Assembly (NCBI GenBank): GCA_043759595.1
Contig: JAYVLG010000126.1
Span: 1-21,837 of the forward strand
DNA: 21,837 nt
Direction: 5' to 3'
Origin: Sulfurirhabdus sp043759595
Lineage (GTDB): Bacteria > Pseudomonadota > Gammaproteobacteria > Burkholderiales > SMCO01
Both the position numbers and the translations under genes were made by a program. The stretch's first letter is position 1; every line of letters begins with the position of its first letter. Positions 7,678 to 15,633 of this stretch are shown piece by piece. Below the pieces are notes generated by a model. That model was not told the DNA's origin. It made no database searches and saw only the letters and a list, made by a program, of their open reading frames with translations.

Positions 7678-8375
7678 GCTGCTTGCACTCCACCATCATG
7701 GACGATATTTCCATCCACAAATTTGACCAGTCGCTGGGCGTAGTGGGCGATATCCGCCTCGTGAGTGACGAGAATGATGGTGATACCCTGTTCTTTGTTC
7801 AGGCGGGTAAATATGTCCATGACTTCGCTGCCAGTTTGTGTATCCAGATTTCCGGTGGGTTCGTCAGCTAATATCAGTTTGGGCTGATTGGCGAGTGCGC
7901 GGGCGATAGCCACTCGCTGCTGTTGGCCACCAGAAAGCTGGTTGGGCAGTGATTGGGTAAAGCGCCCTAATCCCGTTTGTTCCAGCAATTCTGTGGCACG
8001 CTGATTGCGTTCGGTCTTGCCGATTCCGGCATAAAGCAGCGGCAAGGCAACGTTTTCTACTGCAGCAACCCGTTTTAACAGGTTAAATCCCTGGAATACA
8101 AAGCCAATGGTCTGGTTGCGTAACTGGGCGAGTTCATCAACGTCCATTTGGGATACATCACGGTTGTTTAAGGTGTATTTACCTTCGGTGGGCGTGTCCA
8201 GGCATCCCAGGATATTCATGAAGGTGGATTTACCAGAACCGGAGGGTCCCATAATGGCAACGAATTCGCCAGCGTTGATGGTCAGGTTGATGTCTTTCAA
8301 TACGGGAGTGGCATCAGCCGAAGTTTCATAGCGTTTAGTGAGATGTTCTACCTGAATGAGCGGAATTGTACTCAT
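7674..8375 (-). CDS. MacB/LolD-type ABC transporter ATPase
   Basis: A 233-residue nucleotide-binding subunit. Walker A is GPSGSGKST (43-51), the Q-loop is VFQGFN near 93-98, the signature is LSGGQ (147-151), Walker B is LILADE (167-172), the D-loop follows in PTGNLD, and the switch histidine is H205. All catalytic residues are present. The size and the close match to the MacB/LolD/FtsE class fit its pairing with an FtsX-type permease. Its stop overlaps the permease start, and its ATG at 8375 is directly next to the adaptor stop at 8376, so the three genes are one translationally coupled operon. Confidence 0.93.
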   Translation of the reverse strand: MSTIPLIQVEHLTKRYETSADATPVLKDINLTINAGEFVAIMGPSGSGKSTFMNILGCLDTPTEGKYTLNNRDVSQMDVDELAQLRNQTIGFVFQGFNLLKRVAAVENVALPLLYAGIGKTERNQRATELLEQTGLGRFTQSLPNQLSGGQQQRVAIARALANQPKLILADEPTGNLDTQTGSEVMDIFTRLNKEQGITIILVTHEADIAHYAQRLVKFVDGNIVHDGGVQAA

Positions 8376-9524
8376 TTAGAACGCCCGCATTTTAAATCCA
8401 CCATCCTGCTTTTTGTTGGAAGAGGATTCCCGGATAACCAGCTGATCATCCGGTTTAAGTTCACCCCCGGTAATTTCTGTGAAGGTATTGTCAGTAATAC
8501 CTGTTTTTACGGAAACCGGAACCGCATTGCCATCCGGTTTTAATTGATACACAGTTGAACCGGACTCTTTTTTGGTAAGTTTGGACTCTTCTTCATTTTT
8601 TGGCTTGAAACGCAGCGCTGCATTGGGGACGCGCAATACATTTTCCCGTTTGGCCACGGTTATAAATACATGGGCAGTCATGCCGGGCATGAGTTTACCT
8701 TCTGCATTGTTGACAGCAACAATCACATTATAAGTCACCACATTCTGCTGGATAGTGGGGTTGAGGCGGACTTGCTTAACGGTGCCTGCAAAATTAACAT
8801 CAGGAAAAGAATCCACGGTGAAGCGGACTGACTGACCAATATGCACTGCACCTACATCTGCCTCAGCAATGCTGGTATCAATCTGCATTTGACTTAAATC
8901 CTGTGCTATCTGGAATAAGGTAGGCGTCTGAAAACTGGCAGCAACGGTTTGGCCGAGATCGACATTGCGTGCGACGACAACGCCAGAAATGGGTGAACGG
9001 ATAATGGTGTAACGCAAATTGGTGCGGTTGCGTTCCAGTTGGGCTTTAGCCATGGCAACTTGCGCCTGAGCAGATTCCCGTACTTGTCTGGCTTGATCCA
9101 GATCAGCGGCAGAAATGAAATTTTTCTGCGTTAATAATTGCGTGCGTTGTTCCTTTATACGTGCAAATTTAAGCGCTGATTCTGCATTCAAAAGGTTGGC
9201 CTGATCCTGCGCAATTTGTGCCTGAAACAAAGATGGATCCAGCTCTGCCAATATCTGACCATTGGTCACGTGGTCATTGAAATCCGCGTGCAGTTTTTGC
9301 ACGGTACCAGAAACCTGCGTGCCGACGTTTACAATAACGACCGGGTTAAGCGTGCCATTGGCGGAGATGGTTTGAGTGATGTCACCACGGCTTACTGTTT
9401 TGGTTTTGTATTTATCTTTGCCAGTTTCCTGCTTGTCTTTTAAGGCATAACCTATCCCGGATGCAATGATAATGAACAGGAGAAGGATAAGTAATTTGCC
9501 GCGGCTTAAAAAAGATTTTGACAT
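8376..9524 (-). CDS. macA: MacA-like periplasmic adaptor (HlyD family)
   Basis: A 382-residue membrane-fusion protein that would bridge the ABC permease and an outer-membrane channel. It has an N-terminal membrane anchor (residues about 9-27, LLILLLFIIIASGIGYAL). A barrel-sandwich half follows (VVIVNVGTQVSGTVQKLHADFNDHV) and then a coiled-coil hairpin (about 100-170, rich in A, Q and K). The second lipoyl half contains IRSPISGVVVARNVDLGQTV, followed by beta-barrel and membrane-proximal domains. This is the MacA order. The ribosome-binding site is weak. It is the first gene of the operon, with no clear promoter, and lies behind the soxB terminator, so it is not expected to be co-transcribed with sox. 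Confidence 0.9.
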   Translation of the reverse strand: MSKSFLSRGKLLILLLFIIIASGIGYALKDKQETGKDKYKTKTVSRGDITQTISANGTLNPVVIVNVGTQVSGTVQKLHADFNDHVTNGQILAELDPSLFQAQIAQDQANLLNAESALKFARIKEQRTQLLTQKNFISAADLDQARQVRESAQAQVAMAKAQLERNRTNLRYTIIRSPISGVVVARNVDLGQTVAASFQTPTLFQIAQDLSQMQIDTSIAEADVGAVHIGQSVRFTVDSFPDVNFAGTVKQVRLNPTIQQNVVTYNVIVAVNNAEGKLMPGMTAHVFITVAKRENVLRVPNAALRFKPKNEEESKLTKKESGSTVYQLKPDGNAVPVSVKTGITDNTFTEITGGELKPDDQLVIRESSSNKKQDGGFKMRAF

Positions 9525-9650
9525 GGTTTTTATTAAAAAGCGGAGAAGACTCTGATTGGAGTGGTCTGCCTGTGAAAGAGTTCAGATAATTATCTGATGA
9601 AAATAGTAGCACGAACGGCGGTTGGGGGTGAATACTCCTGTGGCTTTAAC

Positions 9651-9679
9651 AAAAAAAGGGGCCACTGGCCCCTTTTTTT
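9651..9679. terminator. Symmetrical intrinsic terminator after soxB
   Basis: Seven A, then GGGGCC, ACT, GGCCCC, then seven T: a perfect inverted repeat with A and T runs on both sides, so it can terminate transcription from either strand. It lies 13 bp past the soxB stop and separates sox from the efflux operon. Confidence 0.92.
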
Positions 9680-9692
9680 GAATAACTGCAAA

Positions 9693-11405
9693 TTATGCAA
9701 TCCCAGGATTTTTATCCATGCCGACCAGCTTAGGCAGGTTCAATTTACGAGGTTTGATTACTTTCTTGTCACGCAGATAAGTTGCGACTACGTCCCAAAT
9801 TGGCTCTCCCTTCGCTTCGCCAACAGGTGCCCAACCTGCCACCACGTAGGTTTTGGAAGGGCTAAGTGGTTTGCCATTCAGCATCATGTTGCTGATGCGG
9901 CTGCCAATTTTCTGATTAGGGTTGCAAGTATACTGCAGCCCACCGACCCTGACCATATCGCCACCTTGCTGGTAATAAGGGTCTGGATTGAACAGGTTGT
10001 CACATACATCTTCCATGATGGATTTGATGGTTTCACCCGTCATTTCGTTCAGGGTGCTGGTGGGGTAGGTAATTGCTGTTTGATCCATCAGGCGTTCCAT
10101 CGTAATGGTGTCACCCGCAAGCAATGATGTGCCCCACCGGAAACCGGGAGAGAATGCCAGGTCAGCGCCTTTGACTTCCAACATGGCATCCAGAATCAAC
10201 TGATCAAATGTACCATTGAAATTGCCTCGACGGTACAAGGTTTCTTCGGTGACTGCCAGTTTCTCATTCAGCTTGGCTTCATAAGGGGCGCGTACTTTCT
10301 TGATCAGGCTTTCCATTGCCTTGTCGGGTTCTATCAGATTAGAGAATACTGGCAGAAGCTTGTATTTATAGCCTTGAACCTTGCCACCGCGAACGTCGAA
10401 ATCCAGTACGCCCAGGAACTTGCCGTTGGAACCGGCATTGGTGACGAGGGTTTGGCCTTTGGCATTTTTGATGATCGAAGGGGCTGGAATGCCATCGTGG
10501 GTATGACCACCCATGATAGCGTCAATGCCGGTTACACGGCTCGCCATCTTCAAATCGACGTCCATACCATTATGGGAAAGTACAATGACGACTTGTGCAC
10601 CTTTAGAGCGCGCTTCATCAACGACTTTTTGCATATTGTCGTCCTGAATACCGAAACTCCAGTCTGGCACCAGATAGCGCGGATTGGCAATGGGGGTGTA
10701 GGGGAAAGCCTGGCCGATAATGGCAACAGGAACGCCATTCATGTGCTTCATGACATAGGGCTTGAAAACCTGATCACCAAAATCATTAGTCTTAATGTTC
10801 TGTGCAACAAAATCCAGATTGCCTTTGAAATCATTGTCGACAATGTGTTTTACACGGTCTGCACCAAAAGTGAATTCCCAGTGGCCGGTCATGACGTTAA
10901 CGCCAAGCAGTTTACAGGCATCAACCATATCCTGACCATTTGTCCAGAGTGATGTGGCGGAACCTTGCCATGTATCGCCACCGTCAAGTAGCAGCGCGCC
11001 TGGGCGTTGAGCGCGGATATTTTTAACCAGGCTCGCCAAGTGGGCAAATCCACCTACTTTACCGTAGGTTTTTGAGGCCTGTTCAAAGTTGAGGTAGGTA
11101 AATGCATGAGACTCGGGTGTATTGGCTTTGAAACCATAATGCTTGAGCAGGTTTTCGCCTACTAAGTGTGGCGGTTTGCCTACGCTGCCACCTACGCCAA
11201 TGTTCACATTGGGTTCGCGAAAATAAATCGGCAGCAGTTGCGCATGGCAGTCAGTAAAATGCATGACTGATACGTTACCGAATTTTGGCAGTTCGTAAAA
11301 ATTACTTGGTATGTTGCCAGCTAGGGCTTGCTTGCTATCCAATGCAAAGCCCGACGCGGAAGCCACGGCAAGTAATTGCATAAATTCGCGACGGTTCATG
11401 GACAT
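9693..11405 (-). CDS. soxB: SoxB, sulfate thiohydrolase of the Sox system
   Basis: A 570-residue periplasmic dimanganese enzyme that hydrolyses the terminal sulfone from the SoxY-bound cysteine S-thiosulfonate to release sulfate. The N-terminus carries a twin-arginine signal (NRREFMQLLAVASASGFA...ALA). Metal-site motifs of the 5'-nucleotidase-like fold are visible: FTDCH (D52, H54), LDGGDTWQGS (D145), GHWE (175-178), VLSHNGMD and GGHTHDG. The length fits the family. AGGAG lies 10 nt before the ATG at 11405; a second ATG two codons in is possible. It is separated from soxA by 299 nt and a hairpin, so it may have its own promoter. Confidence 0.96.
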   Translation of the reverse strand: MSMNRREFMQLLAVASASGFALDSKQALAGNIPSNFYELPKFGNVSVMHFTDCHAQLLPIYFREPNVNIGVGGSVGKPPHLVGENLLKHYGFKANTPESHAFTYLNFEQASKTYGKVGGFAHLASLVKNIRAQRPGALLLDGGDTWQGSATSLWTNGQDMVDACKLLGVNVMTGHWEFTFGADRVKHIVDNDFKGNLDFVAQNIKTNDFGDQVFKPYVMKHMNGVPVAIIGQAFPYTPIANPRYLVPDWSFGIQDDNMQKVVDEARSKGAQVVIVLSHNGMDVDLKMASRVTGIDAIMGGHTHDGIPAPSIIKNAKGQTLVTNAGSNGKFLGVLDFDVRGGKVQGYKYKLLPVFSNLIEPDKAMESLIKKVRAPYEAKLNEKLAVTEETLYRRGNFNGTFDQLILDAMLEVKGADLAFSPGFRWGTSLLAGDTITMERLMDQTAITYPTSTLNEMTGETIKSIMEDVCDNLFNPDPYYQQGGDMVRVGGLQYTCNPNQKIGSRISNMMLNGKPLSPSKTYVVAGWAPVGEAKGEPIWDVVATYLRDKKVIKPRKLNLPKLVGMDKNPGIA

Positions 11406-11497
11406 ATAGTCGAAACTCCTGAAGAAAATGTTGGATGCTTAAATCTCATGGATAGCATGCGCAACAAAATAGTTTAATCTGGTTTTGTTTTCATCTT

Positions 11498-11518
11498 TCA
11501 CTCGATTAATGCGAGTGA
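11498..11518. promoter_or_regulatory. Operator-like inverted repeat upstream of soxB
   Basis: TCACTCG / CGAGTGA with a 7-nt spacer (ATTAATG). It is about 95 nt upstream of the soxB start and has no T-run, so a protein-binding site is more likely than a terminator. The regulator is unknown. Confidence 0.4.
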
Positions 11519-11654
11519 GTTCTCAATCTGTGCCAAGTGTTATTTTATTTGTTATGGGCGCCAAGTAAATGGTCTATATCTACTAACCTTGTGATTTTTC
11601 AAATTAAATCAAATTTTAAAAAGGTAACAGGGAATGAGATTTTTGCTTTTCTAT

Positions 11655-11694
11655 AATAACAAGGCTTGGATGAAATCATCCAAGCCTTGTTATT
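11655..11694 (-). terminator. Strong hairpin/terminator after soxA
   Basis: A perfect 19-bp inverted repeat (arm AATAACAAGGCTTGGATGA) with a 2-nt loop, starting 10 nt past the soxA stop. On the minus strand the GC-rich part is followed by TTGTTATTAT, a fair U-rich tail. It probably ends or attenuates the soxXYZA transcript, or protects its 3' end. Confidence 0.7.
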
Positions 11695-11704
11695 GAGCGG
11701 CTAA

Positions 11705-12535
11705 TTACTTGCGGAAAACAGATGCTTTCATTGGTAAACCATTGCTGACATAGGAGTGGAAGTACTCCAGATTGTTATATTCTTCACTGCCTATCTTGAA
11801 CGGTACTGCACGAACTTGTTTGTTACAACCAACATAGCGATTTTGCAAGGTTACAAGTTGGTCGCCACCACGGAACACTGGCCAGTGTGTTGCTTGTCCC
11901 AGAACCGGAGAAAGCATTTCTGAGCGGATGCGATTTCCTGCGTTATCAACGTGGCAAGTAGCACATGAAAAGTTCAGTTGACCGCGACGTGCGTAGAAGT
12001 GCTGCTTGCCAGCTTCATAAGCTGCTGTTGCTGCCGGGCCTTCTACTTTGATATTCATGAGCATGCTATCTGACAAAGTGCGCATGTATGCGGTCAATAT
12101 ACCAATACCTTTCATGTCGCCCAGGTCAAACGCTGTTTCGCCATTGTCTGTACGACATTTGTTGATGGCGTCTTCCAGTGTTACAACCTTGCCGGTTTTG
12201 TCATCAAACATGGGGTAATTCCCAGCAATGTTTTTGCCGCTGTTTGGCAAGCAACTTGCATAGGTTTTACCATTTTTGAACGGTGTTTCCCACATTTTCT
12301 GACCTTTTTCTATGTCAGTCAGGAAGGGAGGGAACTCCATGATGCTATTGTATTGTGCTTTTGAGTCTGCATCAAAAGCCAGTGCGCCATTAACATAGTC
12401 GTCAAAAACGATTTTTGGAAAGGCTTTCTTGAAATGTTCAAGAAGCTGCTGGCGGTCTTGTTCTGGTGTGGCTTGTGCGGCAACTGAACCTGCTAAGAGG
12501 CCAGCACTTGCGAAAGCGAGCAGTAGTTTTTTCAT
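11705..12535 (-). CDS. soxA: SoxA, c-type cytochrome subunit of SoxXA
   Basis: A 276-residue secreted protein with a Sec signal (MKKLLLAFASAGLLAGSVAAQA). With SoxX it oxidatively couples thiosulfate to the SoxY cysteine. There is one haem-binding motif, CATCH (191-195), and the catalytic/axial cysteine C237 in RYVGCNKQVRAVPF. The N-terminal position that binds a second haem in Paracoccus-type SoxA has only C95 (SCLPNSGK) and C127, which could form a disulfide. It is thus a mono-haem SoxA. A strong AGGAGG ribosome-binding site is 5 nt from the ATG. It follows soxZ after a 67-nt gap containing a hairpin. Confidence 0.95.
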   Translation of the reverse strand: MKKLLLAFASAGLLAGSVAAQATPEQDRQQLLEHFKKAFPKIVFDDYVNGALAFDADSKAQYNSIMEFPPFLTDIEKGQKMWETPFKNGKTYASCLPNSGKNIAGNYPMFDDKTGKVVTLEDAINKCRTDNGETAFDLGDMKGIGILTAYMRTLSDSMLMNIKVEGPAATAAYEAGKQHFYARRGQLNFSCATCHVDNAGNRIRSEMLSPVLGQATHWPVFRGGDQLVTLQNRYVGCNKQVRAVPFKIGSEEYNNLEYFHSYVSNGLPMKASVFRK

Positions 12536-12563
12536 ACTATCCTCCTAATTATAAGTATTCGTG

Positions 12564-12595
12564 GCATGCGGACCTTGCAAGCAAAGTCCGCATGC
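12564..12595 (-). other. Hairpin in the soxZ-soxA intercistronic gap
   Basis: A perfect 10-bp stem, GCATGCGGAC / GTCCGCATGC, with an additional inner TTGC-AA-GCAA pairing. No T-run follows on the minus strand, and the soxA ribosome-binding site lies 20 nt further on. It is better explained as an mRNA processing or stabilising element than as a terminator. Confidence 0.6.
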
Positions 12596-12602
12596 TGAGA
12601 GT

Positions 12603-12917
12603 TTAGCTGACAGCAGCTTCAACGGTGTTTTTCTCACCCTTGTTATCTTCCCAATTGACGACTACTTTATCGCCTGCCTTCGCACCTTTAACTTTGAAGC
12701 CCAGGTAGGGGTTCTTGGAAATAGCCCCACCCCATTGTGCGTCCAGTACTTCTTTGCCGTTAACGGTTGCTGTTACGTTTTGAATGAAGTGTGCTGGAAT
12801 GAGTTGTCCGGTTTTTGCGTCTTTACGGAGTCCGGTTTCCATTACGTGATTCATCAATACTTTAATATCTGCTGTGTCACCTTGTGCGGTAGCACGGATT
12901 TTCATTGCATCTGCCAT
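12603..12917 (-). CDS. soxZ: SoxZ, sulfur-carrier complex subunit
   Basis: A 104-residue immunoglobulin-like protein that pairs with SoxY in the periplasm. Recognisable features are the start MADAMKIRATAQGDTADIKVLMNHVMETG, the middle IPAHFIQNVTATVNGKEVLDAQWG and the GAKAGDKVVVNWEDNKGEK segment near the end. It lacks its own export signal, as usual: it is thought to be carried across with Tat-exported SoxY. It begins 34 nt after soxY with AAAGGA about 10 nt before the ATG. Confidence 0.95.
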   Translation of the reverse strand: MADAMKIRATAQGDTADIKVLMNHVMETGLRKDAKTGQLIPAHFIQNVTATVNGKEVLDAQWGGAISKNPYLGFKVKGAKAGDKVVVNWEDNKGEKNTVEAAVS

Positions 12918-12951
12918 TTTTATATTCCTTTCAGTAATGAGTTTCTAACGT

Positions 12952-13422
12952 TTAACCGCCACATCCACCGATGGTCACTTTCACTTCTTTAGCAGCAGTG
13001 TAAGTCTTGCCACCTGCCTTAACTACAGCGCGAACCAGTGAGGTCTGTCCCATCTTGATACGGGTGGAAACGTAGCCTTCAGCGCCGTTTGAAAGATTAA
13101 AGTTGGCTACAAGCGGGTTGGCGTTTTTCTCTGCCATGATAGCGATGGATGTTGTGCCGGCAATTTTGCTGGTTATTTCCACTGGTACAACTGCGCCGTT
13201 TTCAGCAATGTCTGGCGCTTTAATCGAAATGTCCTTGCTGTCTACTGGTGCACTGGCACCCATGCTTTTTAAAGCATCACTGACGCTTTTAGCGCCAAAT
13301 GCATCTTTGTTCCATTCAGCTGCAAGCACTTGTGTTGGCTTCAGCAGACCGGCAGCAATAGCAATTGCAACCGTGCCAGCGGCACCTGTGCCTTTTAGAA
13401 ATGTTCTGCGAAATGAATTCAT
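12952..13422 (-). CDS. soxY: SoxY, sulfur-binding carrier subunit
   Basis: A 156-residue protein with a textbook Tat signal (FRRTFLKGTGAAGTVAIAIAAGL...VLAAEW). It carries the family's swinging-arm C-terminus VTIGGCGG, whose C154 is the residue on which sulfur intermediates are carried. It forms the SoxYZ heterodimer that shuttles between SoxXA and SoxB. AGGAGAGG precedes the ATG at 13422. It lies 22 nt after soxX. The arm is intact. Confidence 0.97.
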   Translation of the reverse strand: MNSFRRTFLKGTGAAGTVAIAIAAGLLKPTQVLAAEWNKDAFGAKSVSDALKSMGASAPVDSKDISIKAPDIAENGAVVPVEITSKIAGTTSIAIMAEKNANPLVANFNLSNGAEGYVSTRIKMGQTSLVRAVVKAGGKTYTAAKEVKVTIGGCGG

Positions 13423-13444
13423 GGATTTCCTCTCCTTATGTCAA

Positions 13445-13819
13445 TCAAAGACTGTGAATAAAGTCGGTGACTTTATCGATTTCTTGTTCAGTTAAAATTT
13501 TGTGTTTGCCGAATGGAGGCATGGATGTTTTTGGATTGTTATCCATTGCATTCCAGATTTGAGCGCGAAGTTTTGCGCGATCAGGGTAGCGTGCCTTCAT
13601 TGCGATCAGGGGTGGTGCAATATTGCCGGGGGATTCTGCATCCGGAATATTTGGCATTGCATGGCAAGCCAGGCAATTACCTTTTGCTTTGTCGAAAGAA
13701 ATATCTTTGCCTGTTATTTCCTTGGCAGGTGCATCAGCAGCATATGCGTTTGTTATCCCTGTGGCAGCAAGAACGGTGGCGATGCTGGCCGCCAGAATTA
13801 AAGATTTGCGCTTTTGCAT
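13445..13819 (-). CDS. soxX: SoxX, mono-haem cytochrome c subunit of SoxXA
   Basis: A 124-residue secreted cytochrome with a Sec signal (cleavage probably after AYAAD or nearby, about residue 28). The haem motif CLACH is at 49-53 and the axial methionine M100 is in SMPPFG. It accepts electrons from thiosulfate coupling in SoxXA. It is the first gene of soxXYZA, with a strong AGGAGG ribosome-binding site 7 nt from the ATG and a 336-nt upstream region holding the likely promoter. The length is at the short end for SoxX, giving a compact single domain. Confidence 0.95.
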   Translation of the reverse strand: MQKRKSLILAASIATVLAATGITNAYAADAPAKEITGKDISFDKAKGNCLACHAMPNIPDAESPGNIAPPLIAMKARYPDRAKLRAQIWNAMDNNPKTSMPPFGKHKILTEQEIDKVTDFIHSL

Positions 13820-14155
13820 GTTAATCCTCCTTTAATATTATGATTTTCTCTACAACGTTTGGCTTACCTTTTCCGGAGAGTAAGCCAAGAGAATTGCTTC
13901 ATTTGTTGCATGGATAAAAGCATACTGAATTTTTATGAGGTTGTCCAAAATTTATTTAAAAAATTTATCATATTAATCAATAGGTAGTATTATGCTACTA
14001 GAAAAATAATAATATTAATTGATGCTAATATTTCTCACTCTATACATCATTAATGTGGATTTCAGTATAGCCTTCTTTTGAGAAGTCAAAGAGTTGTGTT
14101 CTTTTTAATGATGCCTGGAATGTTGTGAGTATGCTGCACGCGGCTTTCAGGTTTC
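13820..14155. other. 336-bp AT-rich sox upstream region
   Basis: No gene; it receives the M48 protease transcript from the right and must hold the sox promoter. It contains a 9-bp hairpin in the probable 5' leader (13859-13888) and a small inverted repeat TAGTA / TACTA (13985-14000). That repeat is flanked by imperfect direct repeats of ATATTAAT (about 13970-13982 and 14012-14024). The best promoter-like pair on the minus strand is TTGGAC, 18 nt, TATGCT (ending near 13917), a weak match. Confidence 0.55.
13859..13888 (-). promoter_or_regulatory. Leader hairpin upstream of soxX
   Basis: A perfect 9-bp inverted repeat, TTGGCTTAC / GTAAGCCAA, with a 12-nt loop containing the palindrome TCCGGA. 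It begins 40 nt before the soxX ATG. It could be a transcription-factor site or a 5'-UTR structure; no T-run supports termination. Confidence 0.5.
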
Positions 14156-15580
14156 TTATTGTTTTTTTGATTCTGCATCGAGTGCTCTTAATTCCTTCAG
14201 TCTGGCCTCGATAATTGAAGCCTGGTAAAAATCGTCATCTTTCGTTTTTTGTGCAATTTGAAGTTGTTCTATTGCAGCGGTTAAATTGCCTCTTCTGAAA
14301 TAGGCTTCAGCCAATGACTGGTGTTGCAATAAGTTCTTCCCCTGAGCAGCGTATCCTTGTGCTTGCAGATCATACAGTTTTGCATCGCCAGGGAATGAGC
14401 GCAGCTGATCTTTAATTAATTGTAGTGCCTCTTTGCTATGTTTGCCTTGTAGCAAGGATTCTGCATAGCCATAGGCTATCGCACGATTACTCGGATAACG
14501 TTTAAAGGCGGCTTTATATAATTCAGTCGCGGTGTCGGGTTGGCCTTCGGCTATATTGAGCTGGGCTTCAAAATTAGCAATCATCGCATTATTCAGATTT
14601 GATTTTTTCAGGATGTTCAACTCATTGTTTGCACCTGAAAAATTTCTCGCGCGCATGTAAGCATTAGCCAAGCCGAAGTGTGCGGAGGATTCGTAGGTAT
14701 ATTTTTTGTCATTCAGGATTTCTTTGAAAGTGGCAATAGCCTGTTCAGAGCGTCCTTGAAAAGCGCGGAGTTTGGCCCGAATAAACTGAAAATCCATACT
14801 GTCAGGTACTTGCCGGTAGGGTATGTTGGCGGCTCTGTTTTGCATATCGGCTATGCGGTCATTGGTGAGAGGGTGAGTTCGCAAATATTCCGGCGCATTG
14901 TTTTCATAGACACGATTATATTTTTGCAGACGTTCAAAAAAATTCGACATGCCATTTGTATCAAAACCGGATTGTTTTATTATCTGAAATCCTATGCGGT
15001 CAGCTTCTTTTTCATGGTCGCGGGTAAAATCCAGCTGGTTCTGGATGCTTTTTGCCTGCACTGTTGTGATGGCTGCACTGGCTAACTGGGGGTTGGATCG
15101 CGAAGCGAGAATTGCCAGGGCAAGCGCAGCAAGTGAGGGCAGAGTGCTTTGCTGCTGGCTTTCAATTAAGCGTGCGATGTGACGCTGAGTTACGTGGGCT
15201 ATTTCGTGGGCTAGCACTCCGGCGAGTTCGGATTCGTTTTGAGCAGCCAGTATCAGCCCGGTATGCACGCCAATGTAGCCGCCTGGCAATGCAAAAGCGT
15301 TGAGTGTGTTGTCTTTGATGGCGAAAAATTCAAAATCGCGCTGGTTGTCCGGGCTATGAGAAACCAGGCGATAACCGAGATTGTTCAAATATTCAGAAAC
15401 TTCGGCATCGTCAAGATAATGCAAATCTCGATAGATATCGCGCATGATGGCTTCGCCAATGCGGCGTTCCTGTTGCGGTGAAAATGCGGTTTGAGAAGCT
15501 TCCCCAAGGTCAGGAAGCCCGTCGGCCATTGATAAGGGGATAAAACTGGCTAGCAGAGCCAATAGATACAGTATTCGCAT
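14156..15580 (-). CDS. bepA: BepA-like periplasmic M48 metalloprotease with TPR repeats
   Basis: A 474-residue secreted protein with a Sec signal (MRILYLLALLASFIPLSMA). The zinc site is HEIAH at 125-129, with the third ligand E192 in DHEKEADRIG. The C-terminal half (about 270-470) is alpha-helical with TPR-like repeats such as AYMRARNFSGANNELNIL, EAQLNIAEGQPDTATELYKAA and EAYFRRGNLTAAIEQL. This matches the BepA/YfgC architecture, which repairs or degrades misassembled outer-membrane proteins with the Bam complex. It is divergent from moaC across 53 bp. I see no terminator for it before sox. Confidence 0.88.
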   Translation of the reverse strand: MRILYLLALLASFIPLSMADGLPDLGEASQTAFSPQQERRIGEAIMRDIYRDLHYLDDAEVSEYLNNLGYRLVSHSPDNQRDFEFFAIKDNTLNAFALPGGYIGVHTGLILAAQNESELAGVLAHEIAHVTQRHIARLIESQQQSTLPSLAALALAILASRSNPQLASAAITTVQAKSIQNQLDFTRDHEKEADRIGFQIIKQSGFDTNGMSNFFERLQKYNRVYENNAPEYLRTHPLTNDRIADMQNRAANIPYRQVPDSMDFQFIRAKLRAFQGRSEQAIATFKEILNDKKYTYESSAHFGLANAYMRARNFSGANNELNILKKSNLNNAMIANFEAQLNIAEGQPDTATELYKAAFKRYPSNRAIAYGYAESLLQGKHSKEALQLIKDQLRSFPGDAKLYDLQAQGYAAQGKNLLQHQSLAEAYFRRGNLTAAIEQLQIAQKTKDDDFYQASIIEARLKELRALDAESKKQ

Positions 15581-15633
15581 GGTGCTATGATAGCCATAGT
15601 AAGTAATAGTTCCTATAGAGGTGCAAGAAAAAT

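Larger units (their letters stand above)
11406..11704. other. 299-bp soxA-soxB intergenic region
   Basis: No gene. It holds a strong hairpin just after soxA (11655-11694), an A+T-rich stretch, and a 7-bp inverted repeat (11498-11518) that could be an operator. On the minus strand TTGGCA (about 11530) with an 18-nt spacer to GCATTA is the best promoter-like pair I can find, and it is weak. Confidence 0.6.
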
